Program-made: the position numbers and the translations under genes
Origin: Lawsonibacter sp.
Lineage (GTDB): Bacteria; Bacillota; Clostridia; Oscillospirales; Oscillospiraceae
Direction: 5' to 3'
Length of the DNA stretch: 38,605 bases
Assembly: GCA_022791995.1 (NCBI GenBank)
Contig: JAAWAD010000084.1
Span: 1-38,605, forward strand
Part shown: positions 32,340-38,605 of the stretch, piece after piece
Position numbering within the stretch: position 1 is the stretch's first letter
How the letters are laid out: every line of letters starts with the position of its first letter
Notes under the pieces: generated by a model
The model's database searches: none
The model's input: only the letters and a program-made list of their open reading frames with translations
Told to the model about the DNA's origin: nothing

Positions 32340-33273
32340 TTCCGCTCCCCAGGACCTTGATCTCCAGCTCCAGCTCCACGTTGGTCTGTTGGAAAACCCG
32401 CTCCTTCACCTGGTCTGCCAGCGCCAGCACATCGGCGCAGGAGGCGCCTCCCCGGTTGATGACAAAGCCGGCGTGCTTCTCGGATACCTGGGCCCCGCCC
32501 ACGGTGAGGCCCTTCAGGCCGCACTGGTCGATGAGGGCGGCGGCGAAGTAGCCCGGGGGGCGCTTGAAGGTGGAGCCGGCGCTGGGGAACTCCAGGGGCT
32601 GCTTGGCCTTCCGCTGGGCAGCCAGCTCATCCATGCGGGCCTTGATGGCGGCGGGGTTCCCCGGGTCCAGCTGGAAAGTGGCCTCCAAAATCAAAAAGTC
32701 TCCGCCAGAAAAGACGCTCCTCCGGTAGCCGAAGCCGCACGACCCGGCGGAGAAGGTCCGCCGGTTTCCCTCCAAATCCAGGGCGGTGACCTCCTCCAGC
32801 ACCTGGGCAATCTCGCCGCCATAGGCCCCGGCGTTCATGGTCACAGCGCCTCCCACGCTCCCCGGGATGCCGCTGGCGAACTCCAGACCGGTGAGACCCC
32901 AGTGCAGTGCCGTTTTGGACAGGGTGGACAGCAGCGCAGCTCCCCCCGCCGTCAGCAAGGGCCTTCCTCCCTTTGGAGCGGGGTGGAAACAAATCTCTTC
33001 AAACTCCCCCACCAGCTTAACCACAAAGCCCGGATATCCGCGGTCGGCTACCAGCAGGTTGGAGCCGTTGCCCAGGAAAAAGGGATCCACGCCCAGCTCT
33101 GCCGCCGTTTTGAGTATAGTCTGGGCCTTTTCCATTGTCTTGGGCAGGGCCATCAGGCGGGCGGGGCCGCCGATGCGGAAGGTGGTGTGTTTGGACATAG
33201 GTTCCTCAGAGCGCAGCTCCAGGCCGGGGCAGCGGCGGGCCAGCTCGGCCTCTAATGCGGAAAAACGATCCAT
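32335..33273 (-). CDS. murB: UDP-N-acetylenolpyruvoylglucosamine reductase
   Basis: A FAD enzyme making UDP-MurNAc for peptidoglycan. The 312 residues show the FAD-binding HTTFRIGGPARL, GNGSNLLV, GIPGSVGGAVTMNAGAYGGE, the proton-donor Ser in PSAGSTFKRP, and NRGGASCADVLALADQVK. Lacking the long loop of type I enzymes, it fits type II. The ATG at 33273 has GGAGG upstream; the in-frame GTG further upstream has none. Confidence 0.96.
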   Translation of the reverse strand: MDRFSALEAELARRCPGLELRSEEPMSKHTTFRIGGPARLMALPKTMEKAQTILKTAAELGVDPFFLGNGSNLLVADRGYPGFVVKLVGEFEEICFHPAPKGGRPLLTAGGAALLSTLSKTALHWGLTGLEFASGIPGSVGGAVTMNAGAYGGEIAQVLEEVTALDLEGNRRTFSAGSCGFGYRRSVFSGGDFLILEATFQLDPGNPAAIKARMDELAAQRKAKQPLEFPSAGSTFKRPPGYFAAALIDQCGLKGLTVGGAQVSEKHAGFVINRGGASCADVLALADQVKERVFQQTNVELELEIKVLGSGM

Positions 33274-33320
33274 AGGGGGCCTCCAATTCTGTGCAGCACA
33301 CACAAAGGCTGTTTTGTATT

Positions 33321-33326
33321 ATTATA
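33321..33326 (-). promoter_or_regulatory. murB promoter -10
   Basis: On the minus strand TGCTATAAT gives a consensus extended -10 about 48 bases before the murB start. The -35 (TTCTAT) is poor. Confidence 0.5.
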
Positions 33327-33354
33327 GCAGATTCTTCTCCAGAATAGAAGAGGT

Positions 33355-33383
33355 TAGAAAAGGGCCGGCGCAGGCGCCGGCCC
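33355..33383 (-). terminator. hprK-glcK terminator
   Basis: GGGCCGGCGC / GCGCCGGCCC is a perfect 10-bp palindrome with 2 bases between, followed on the minus strand by TTTTC. It separates glcK from murB. Confidence 0.8.
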
Positions 33384-33407
33384 CTGTATACAGGCGGAAG
33401 AGAGCTC

Positions 33408-34358
33408 TTATACCATATTGCACAGCAGGGCGGCGCCCACCACGCCGGCGTCGTTGCCCAGAGAGGCCTTCTCCAGGCGGGTGGGGTTCTTCTTGTCAAA
33501 AGTACCCTGACGGACCAGAACCCGCAGGGGGTCCAGAAGCAGGTCGTCCTCAGCGTTGCTGACGCCGCCGCCCAGGCAGACGATCTCGGGCTGGAGGATG
33601 TTAATCAGATTGATAATGCCGATGGACAGGCCCTGGAGGTAGATGTCCAGCACCCGTCTGGCCGCCGCGTCCCCCAGGCGGGCCCCCTGGAAGGCGGTGC
33701 GGCCCTGGGCCTTGAACCGGTCCCCTTCGCACAGCTCCCATAAGGCGCTGCTCTTGTCCCGCTCCATCTCCAGCTGGGTCAGACGGATCAGGGCAGTGGC
33801 GGAGCCATACTGCTCCCAGCAGCCCCGGTTGCCGCAGCCGCACAGAATGCCGTTGGGCTTGATTACCATATGGCCCACCTCCATCCCGGAGTTGGCATAG
33901 CCGGTGAACAGCTTTCCGTCCATCACCATACCGCCCCCGATGCCGGTGCCCAGGGTAATGACCACTGCCGGGTCGCAGCCCTTGGCCGCTCCAGCCCAGT
34001 ATTCCCCGATAGCGGCGCAGTTGGCGTCGTTGCCCAGGAAGACGGGTACGTCCCACACGGCCTGAAACAGCTCCCGGAAGGGGGTGTTCTCAAAGGCCAT
34101 GTTGGGCGTCTGCACCACCACGCCCCGCTTGTTGTCCACCTGACCGGGCAGACCGACCCCTACCGCCGCGATTTCGCTGTAGGGTACGCTGCCCATCTCG
34201 CAGACCTTTTTGGCCAGACGGGCCAGCTCGGCGCACAGCGCGTCCGCGGTCATATCCTTGTCCACCGGATGGCTCACCTTGTCCAGAATATGTCCTTTCT
34301 CGTCCACAAGGCCGGATACCAGATTGGTGCCTCCCACGTCGATGCCGATGTAGTACAT
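33408..34358 (-). CDS. glcK: ROK family glucokinase
   Basis: Phosphorylates glucose in the cytoplasm. The 316 residues have the ATP-binding GIDVGGTNLVSGLVD, the sugar-binding FLGNDANCAAIGEYWAG with the catalytic Asp, TLGTGIGGGMVMDG, and the ROK zinc motif CGCGNRGCWEQYGS. The pairing with hprK places it in carbon-catabolite control. It starts 2 bases after hprK. Confidence 0.93.
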   Translation of the reverse strand: MYYIGIDVGGTNLVSGLVDEKGHILDKVSHPVDKDMTADALCAELARLAKKVCEMGSVPYSEIAAVGVGLPGQVDNKRGVVVQTPNMAFENTPFRELFQAVWDVPVFLGNDANCAAIGEYWAGAAKGCDPAVVITLGTGIGGGMVMDGKLFTGYANSGMEVGHMVIKPNGILCGCGNRGCWEQYGSATALIRLTQLEMERDKSSALWELCEGDRFKAQGRTAFQGARLGDAAARRVLDIYLQGLSIGIINLINILQPEIVCLGGGVSNAEDDLLLDPLRVLVRQGTFDKKNPTRLEKASLGNDAGVVGAALLCNMV

Positions 34359-34359
34359 C

Positions 34360-35316
34360 TTATTTTCCCTCTCCTTCCGCCATCAGCAGTTCAAAGTGCT
34401 GATCCATCCGCTGGGTCAGCTCCAGAGCGGCATTGTGTCCCATTTTCCGGTGGCGGTTGTTCATCGCAGCCACCTCTACAATGCTGGCCAGGTTCCGACC
34501 GGGCTTGACGGGAATGGTGATGGAGGGCACGCTGACGCCTAAAATTTCCGTATGGGCCAGCTCCAGCCCCAGGCGGTCGTACACCGCGTGGTCGTTCCAG
34601 GGTTCCAGGTTGACAATCAAATCAATTTCCTGTTTATCCTTTACCGCACCCATGCCGAACAGGCGGCGTACATCCACCACGCCGATGCCCCGCAGCTCCA
34701 TGTAGTACCGGATCAGCTCTGGCGCTTGGGCCTCCAAGGCGCCCTGAAGGGTCTTTTTGATCTCTACCGCGTCGTCGGCAATGATGCGGTGGCCCCGTTT
34801 GATGAGCTCGATGGCCACCTCGCTCTTGCCCACGCCGGACTCTCCTTGGAACATGACGCCCTCTCCATAGATCTCCATCATCACCCCGGAGCGGGTGATC
34901 TGGGGGGCCAGCCGGTTGTACAGACTGGCGATGAGGGCGCTCATAAAAGCAGAGGTGCGGGCCGGTGTACGCAGAACGGTGCAGCCGTATTCCCTGGCCT
35001 TCTCCAGGCACTCCGGGCACACATCCAGTCCCCGGGTGACAATGATTCCAGGCAGGTCATAGGAAAACATTTTGCCGAAGATTTCCAGCCGCTGGGCATG
35101 GGGCATCTCCTCCACAAAGGCGTTCTCCGTCCGGCCCAGCAGCAGCAGACGCTGGGCGTCGAAGTGCTGGAAAAAGCCGGCCAAGGGAAGACCGGGACGG
35201 CTTACGTCCACCGTGTACAGGGGGATTTTTTCAAAGTCAGTCCCCGCGTTTAGAACTTCCAGATTGAACTCTTGAATGATCTCGCCCAGCTTGACGCTGC
35301 GGCTGTTCTCAGCCAT
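34360..35316 (-). CDS. hprK: HPr kinase/phosphorylase
   Basis: Phosphorylates and dephosphorylates Ser46 of HPr to control catabolite repression. The 318 residues show an N-terminal domain with DVSRPGLPLAGF, ITRGLDVCPECLEKA, the P-loop GESGVGKSEVAIELIKRGH near residue 155, and the family signature YMELRGIGVVDVRRLFGMGA (two parts) with IPVKPGRNLASIVEVAAMN near the C-terminus. First gene of a two-gene transcript with glcK. Confidence 0.96.
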   Translation of the reverse strand: MAENSRSVKLGEIIQEFNLEVLNAGTDFEKIPLYTVDVSRPGLPLAGFFQHFDAQRLLLLGRTENAFVEEMPHAQRLEIFGKMFSYDLPGIIVTRGLDVCPECLEKAREYGCTVLRTPARTSAFMSALIASLYNRLAPQITRSGVMMEIYGEGVMFQGESGVGKSEVAIELIKRGHRIIADDAVEIKKTLQGALEAQAPELIRYYMELRGIGVVDVRRLFGMGAVKDKQEIDLIVNLEPWNDHAVYDRLGLELAHTEILGVSVPSITIPVKPGRNLASIVEVAAMNNRHRKMGHNAALELTQRMDQHFELLMAEGEGK

Positions 35317-35355
35317 AGAAATTCGCCCCTTTTCTGTTCAGAATTTTACTTCTCC

Positions 35356-35384
35356 AGTATAGACGAAAACCGTCCGCCGCGCAA
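35356..35384 (-). promoter_or_regulatory. hprK promoter
   Basis: On the minus strand TTGCGC (35379-35384), 17 bases, TATACT (35356-35361), about 40 bases before the ATG. Confidence 0.65.
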
Positions 35385-35431
35385 GTCCCTCTGAAAAATT
35401 ATCAGGGTGCATACCCTGTTTTCTCCGGCAT

Positions 35432-36136
35432 ATGCTTACCGGGGAGGGATGGACCTTGCTGGGAGTGCTGAAATTGGACAGCCGGGGCTGGGGGCGGGCG
35501 GAGCGGGACAGCCTGTATGGGCTGCCGGTGCTGTGCAGCCGGGCGGATCCCGTCGGCTGGCTGGGCGAGTTCCGCCTGCGCCGGGCGGGGCGGGCGCTGC
35601 ACTGCGGAGGCGCTGTACACACGCTGGCGCCCCAGGGATTTGACAGGTGGCCCCTGCTGGAGGCCTGGGGGCTGCGGCCTGTGGATCCGCTCCCGCTGGT
35701 TCGGGCCCAGAGTGTCCCCTTGGCGCTCACGGCCATGGCCCGACAGGGGCTGGACCCCGGTCGGGGGGTGGTGGCCCTGCGGGGAGCCCGGGCAGACCGG
35801 GATATGGAACGGACGGCCCAGGCCCTGTGCCCTCTGGTGCGCCGCCTGATTATCGACGCCCCCAGAGGAGGAGAGGAGCTGTCCCGCCGTCTGCGGTGGG
35901 AGTATGGAATTCCCATTCTCCCGCCAGAGGAGGGGGGGCAGGTGGCGCTGTGCTTCTCCCCGGTGGTCCAGCAGCCGGAGAAGGCTGTTTTGTCCCTCTA
36001 CGGTCCCCGCCCCGACCTGGGGGACCTGACGCTGAGCGCCCCTATGCTGAAAGAGGAGGACCAGACCGATTTGCCTCTGCTGGCCGCCCTTTGGGAGGGG
36101 GGCTGCCTGGAGAGCAGCCGCTTAAAAATCACTTGA
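35432..36136 (+). CDS. Unrecognised 234-residue protein
   Basis: A soluble Arg/Leu/Gly-rich protein with no membrane helix or known motif. VVALRGARADRDMERTA and RRLIIDAPRGGEELSRRL suggest an alpha/beta fold. The ATG at 35432 lacks a Shine-Dalgarno; a TTG at 35456 has GGGGAGGGA 6 bases upstream and may be the true start (226 residues). The stop lies inside the -35 of the greA promoter. The position between hprK and greA, and the lack of other recognisable marks, suggest a lineage-specific gene, possibly of the sporulation type, but that is a guess. Confidence 0.6.
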   Translation: MLTGEGWTLLGVLKLDSRGWGRAERDSLYGLPVLCSRADPVGWLGEFRLRRAGRALHCGGAVHTLAPQGFDRWPLLEAWGLRPVDPLPLVRAQSVPLALTAMARQGLDPGRGVVALRGARADRDMERTAQALCPLVRRLIIDAPRGGEELSRRLRWEYGIPILPPEEGGQVALCFSPVVQQPEKAVLSLYGPRPDLGDLTLSAPMLKEEDQTDLPLLAALWEGGCLESSRLKIT

Positions 36137-36161
36137 CAGACGTCCTGGAAAATCCTATAAT
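36134..36161 (+). promoter_or_regulatory. greA-lysS promoter
   Basis: Consensus TTGACA (36134-36139), 16 bases, consensus TATAAT (36156-36161). The -35 overlaps the stop codon of the preceding gene. It leaves a leader of about 100 bases. Confidence 0.85.
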
Positions 36162-36190
36162 AAAAATACTGCACAGAATGGATAAAACAG

Positions 36191-36226
36191 GACAGCTTCC
36201 TCTCCGTTTCGGGGAGAGGAGGTGTC
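36191..36226 (+). promoter_or_regulatory. Leader hairpin with a strong Shine-Dalgarno before greA
   Basis: CCTCTCC pairs with GGAGAGG, and outer GACA with TGTC. The 3' arm contains AGGAGGTG (36217-36224), a near-perfect Shine-Dalgarno that serves TTG at 36227 or GTG at 36232 rather than the canonical greA ATG at 36272. Confidence 0.4.
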
Positions 36227-36271
36227 TTGGCGTGTTGTATTGCCGAATATTGGAAAGGTGTGGATTGTCCC

Positions 36272-36745
36272 ATGGCAAAAGAATACAAGCTGAGCCCCCA
36301 GCGGCTCCAGGAGCTCCAGGAGGAGCTGAACTATCTGAAAACCGTTCGGGAGAAGGAAGTGGCCGAGCTGCTGAAGGAGGCCCGCTCCTTTGGCGACCTG
36401 TCGGAGAACAGCGAGTATGATGAGGCCAAAAACGAGCAGGGCAAGCTCCACTCCCGTATCGCCCAGGTGGAAGAGATCCTGGCCAACTATGTGGTGATTG
36501 ACGAGGAGGACACAGCCGGGGACTATATCCGCCTGGGCTCCACAGTCACCGTGCTGGACAAGGAGTTTGACGAGGAGCAGGTATATAAGGTGGTAGGCTC
36601 GCAGGAGGCCGACCCGATGAACGGGGCTATCTCGGAGGACTCCCCCTTTGGCAGAGCCCTGCTGGGCAAAAACGCCGGGGACGACATCACGGTGGACGCC
36701 CCCGCCGGTCCTGTGGAGTATAAGATTTTAAAAGTGGAGCGGTAA
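36272..36745 (+). CDS. greA: Transcription elongation factor GreA
   Basis: Rescues stalled RNA polymerase by stimulating transcript cleavage. The 157 residues have the N-terminal coiled coil with the acidic tip (EARSFGDLSENSEYDEAK) and the C-terminal domain ISEDSPFGRALLGKNAGDDI. The ATG at 36272 gives the normal length, though its AAGGTG is about 13 bases away. An in-frame TTG at 36227 behind AGGAGGTG would add 15 residues (with CC and WKGVDC) not typical of GreA. Confidence 0.95.
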   Translation: MAKEYKLSPQRLQELQEELNYLKTVREKEVAELLKEARSFGDLSENSEYDEAKNEQGKLHSRIAQVEEILANYVVIDEEDTAGDYIRLGSTVTVLDKEFDEEQVYKVVGSQEADPMNGAISEDSPFGRALLGKNAGDDITVDAPAGPVEYKILKVER

Positions 36746-36781
36746 AGCTCCAGGATACAGTACAGATAGGAGAGGTCCCAT

Positions 36782-38287
36782 ATGGCCGACAAGAATCAAC
36801 CCAGCGCCGCCCCTGAGCAGGAGAACCTGTCCCAGCTGCTTCAGGTCCGCCGGGACAAGCTAAAGGAGCTTCAGGAGAGCGGAGCCGATCCCTTCCAAAT
36901 CACCCGTTTCCAGGTGGACAACGACTCGGCCAACATTAAGGCCAACTTTGACGCCCTGGAGGGGCAGGCGGTGTCCATCGCCGGTCGCCTCATGTCCAAG
37001 CGGGGGATGGGGAAGGTGTCCTTCTGCGACCTTCAGGACAAATCGGGGCGCATCCAGCTCTATGCCCGGAAGGACGAGATGGACGAGGCGGTCTACGCCC
37101 GTTTCAAAAAATACGACATCGGGGATATTGTGGGCATCCACGGCACTGTCTTCCGCACCCAGCGGGGAGAGATGTCTGTCCGGGTGTCCCAGGCCCAGTT
37201 GCTCTCCAAGTCCCTGCTGCCCCTGCCGGAAAAGTTCCACGGTCTGACCAATCAGGAGCTCCGCTACCGCCAGCGGTATGTGGATCTGATTGTCAATCCG
37301 GAGGTGAAGCGCACCTTTGTCCTCCGCTCCCGGTTTATCAAGCATGTCCGGGACTTTATGGATGGCCGGGGCTTTGTCGAGGTGGAAACCCCGGTGCTGA
37401 ACACCATCTCCGGCGGGGCCACGGCACGGCCCTTCATTACCCATCACAATACACTGGATATCGACATGTATATGCGCATTGCCACCGAGCTGCCTCTGAA
37501 GCGGCTGATTGTGGGCGGAATGGATCGGGTGTATGAGATTGGGCGTATTTTCCGCAACGAGGGGATGGATCCCAAGCACAACCCGGAGTTCACCACCATT
37601 GAGCTCTATCAGGCCTATGCCGACTTCAACGACATGATGGACCTGTTTGAGGATCTGCTGTCCTCCGCTGCCCAGAAGCTGCTGGGCATCTATCAGGTCC
37701 AGTGGCAGGGAGAGGAGATTGATCTCACCCCCGGCTGGCCGAGGCTGACCATGGCGGAGGCGGTGAAGCAGTATACAGGCATTGACTTTATGGCGATTGC
37801 CTCGGATGAGGAGGCAGTGACCGCTGCCCGCTCCATCGGTGTGGAGCTGTCCGAGACCGCCGACAAGACCTGGGGCAACGCCCTGTACGAGTGCTTTGAC
37901 CAGCGGGTGGAGGAGAAGCTGATTCAGCCTACCTTTATTACCATGCACCCGGTGGACGTCTCTCCCTTGGCAAAGCGGTCCCCTGCTGACCCCCGCTTGA
38001 CAGAGCGCTTTGAGCTGTTCATCTGCCGCAGCGAGATGGGCAACGCGTTCTCCGAGCTCAATGACCCCATCGACCAGCGCCAGCGCTTCCAGAAGCAGGT
38101 GGAGCTGCGGGATAAAGGAGACGACGAGGCCGGCATGATGGATGAGGACTTCCTTACCGCCCTGGAATATGGAATGCCTCCCACCGGCGGCCTGGGAATT
38201 GGCATTGACCGCTGCGTCATGCTGCTCACCGGATCCGACTCCATTCGGGATGTGATTCTCTTCCCCACGATGAAGCCGCTGGACTAA
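36782..38287 (+). CDS. lysS: Lysyl-tRNA synthetase, class II
   Basis: Charges tRNA-Lys. The 501 residues contain the N-terminal OB fold ([20 protein letters not shown] in two parts), motif 1 around [23 protein letters not shown] (two parts), [13 protein letters not shown], motif 2 [19 protein letters not shown] and motif 3 [22 protein letters not shown] precedes the ATG, 36 bases after greA; co-transcription with greA is a known Firmicutes arrangement. Confidence 0.97.
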   Translation: MADKNQPSAAPEQENLSQLLQVRRDKLKELQESGADPFQITRFQVDNDSANIKANFDALEGQAVSIAGRLMSKRGMGKVSFCDLQDKSGRIQLYARKDEMDEAVYARFKKYDIGDIVGIHGTVFRTQRGEMSVRVSQAQLLSKSLLPLPEKFHGLTNQELRYRQRYVDLIVNPEVKRTFVLRSRFIKHVRDFMDGRGFVEVETPVLNTISGGATARPFITHHNTLDIDMYMRIATELPLKRLIVGGMDRVYEIGRIFRNEGMDPKHNPEFTTIELYQAYADFNDMMDLFEDLLSSAAQKLLGIYQVQWQGEEIDLTPGWPRLTMAEAVKQYTGIDFMAIASDEEAVTAARSIGVELSETADKTWGNALYECFDQRVEEKLIQPTFITMHPVDVSPLAKRSPADPRLTERFELFICRSEMGNAFSELNDPIDQRQRFQKQVELRDKGDDEAGMMDEDFLTALEYGMPPTGGLGIGIDRCVMLLTGSDSIRDVILFPTMKPLD

Positions 38288-38382
38288 AAATCGGCATTAG
38301 AAATTAGAAAAACGGACCATATCGCTGAAAAGCATGGTGTAAATTCAAAAAATTGTTACGAAGTCTGAGATGCACATTTGAA

Positions 38383-38403
38383 TTTTACGACAGTTTTACG
38401 ACA
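38383..38403 (+). repeat. Direct repeat after lysS
   Basis: TTTTACGACA occurs at 38383-38392 and 38394-38403, 11 bases apart, about one helical turn. The region 38288-38427 is AT-rich and otherwise without a recognisable feature. Confidence 0.4.
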
Positions 38404-38427
38404 AACGAAAAGGATTTGGTATGGCAA

Positions 38428-38459
38428 AAGAAGTACCAGCCTCATGGCTGGTACTTCTT
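38428..38459 (-). terminator. Strong hairpin between lysS and the window-end gene
   Basis: AAGAAGTACCAGCC (38428-38441), loop TCAT, GGCTGGTACTTCTT (38446-38459): a perfect 14-bp stem. The minus-strand side is followed by CTTTTGCC, the plus-strand side by ACTATATT, so it may serve both directions. Confidence 0.6.
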
Positions 38460-38503
38460 ACTATATTGCGGTACCACAACAGAGAGTGCGCATCCGCTGG
38501 TGA

Positions 38504-38605
38504 TCAGACGGCAGCACCATCCAAGCCTGGCTGCAAAGCCGTCAATTTTGCCGAGGCCATTCCAGTATTATGGAGCCACGGCGTCACTTCATCATCCGTC
38601 AGCAG
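38504..38605 (-). CDS. 3' end of an unrecognised gene (partial)
   Basis: The minus strand is open from the window edge to a TGA at 38504, giving a 33-residue C-terminus (TDDEVTPWLHNTGMASAKL and a GLDGAAV end). The codons look plausible and a terminator follows, but the fragment is too short to identify. It may be chance. Confidence 0.3.
   Translation of the reverse strand: MLTDDEVTPWLHNTGMASAKLTALQPGLDGAAV

Noticed and set aside
31693-33255. Open frame of 520 codons on the plus strand opposite rapZ and murB
   Set aside because: Spans two genes and the intergenic palindrome; no domain, no ribosome-binding site.
1-38605. CRISPR arrays, tRNA or rRNA genes, insertion sequences
   Set aside because: No regular spaced repeats, no cloverleaf or rRNA sequence, and no transposase or flanking terminal repeats were found on reading through the window.

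Overview
The window is a chromosomal segment of a GC-rich, low-motility-signal Firmicute, most likely a gut member of the Oscillospiraceae (Flavonifractor / Pseudoflavonifractor / Lawsonibacter-like). The placement rests on typical Firmicutes markers (hprK, rapZ-yvcK-whiA, nrdR, GreA and LysS of Gram-positive type, a tandem glycine riboswitch before an AGCS symporter, a zinc lipoprotein ABC system), frequent GTG/TTG starts, and protein types common in clostridial anaerobes (Fe-S aldo/keto reductase, crotonase, C_GCAxxG_C_C protein, TIGR04076). No rRNA, tRNA or CRISPR array was seen. The genus is inference.

Layout. 245-5526 (+): ruvC, ruvA, a SUFU-domain gene, an AT-rich restriction-modification pair, ruvB and a DUF5655 gene, so the Holliday-junction operon is interrupted by a defence cassette. 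5573-8183 (-): zinc ABC importer znuB, znuC and znuA, divergent from a crotonase gene and tadA (8384-9622, +). 9623-10088 holds no protein gene but two tandem, diverged copies of a promoter plus pyrimidine-rich leader plus hairpin, read here as a pair of small RNA genes. 10089-11798 (-): an AGCS amino-acid symporter under a tandem glycine riboswitch. 11921-15882 (-): rimI, sirtuin, AlaX-type editing protein, a WYL regulator fused to a zinc ribbon, and TIGR04076.

16022-20284 (+): a YhhN-like membrane protein, a TIGR01906 membrane protein, a TauE/SafE permease, a fused C_GCAxxG_C_C / sulfite-reductase-like Fe-S protein, and nth. 20453-22734 (+): a DUF2975 protein, a small HTH regulator and four small unrecognised membrane proteins behind a strong promoter with a palindromic operator candidate. 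22783-35316 (-): nrdR; then a long run read from hprK down through glcK, murB, rapZ, an unrecognised gene, yvcK, whiA, a GNAT gene, dnaE and an Fe-S aldo/keto reductase. 35432-38287 (+): an unrecognised gene, greA with a structured leader, and lysS. The last 100 bases carry what looks like the 3' end of a gene on the minus strand.

How the genes fit together: most of the segment is housekeeping (recombination repair, replication, nucleotide-reductase control, cell wall, carbon-catabolite control, translation quality control). The accessory parts are the R-M cassette, the twin small-RNA locus, the sulfite-related module and the DUF2975/HTH membrane-protein operon. The twin small-RNA locus and the DUF2975 operon are the best candidates for undescribed biology. 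All function calls come from reading motifs; no database search was run.
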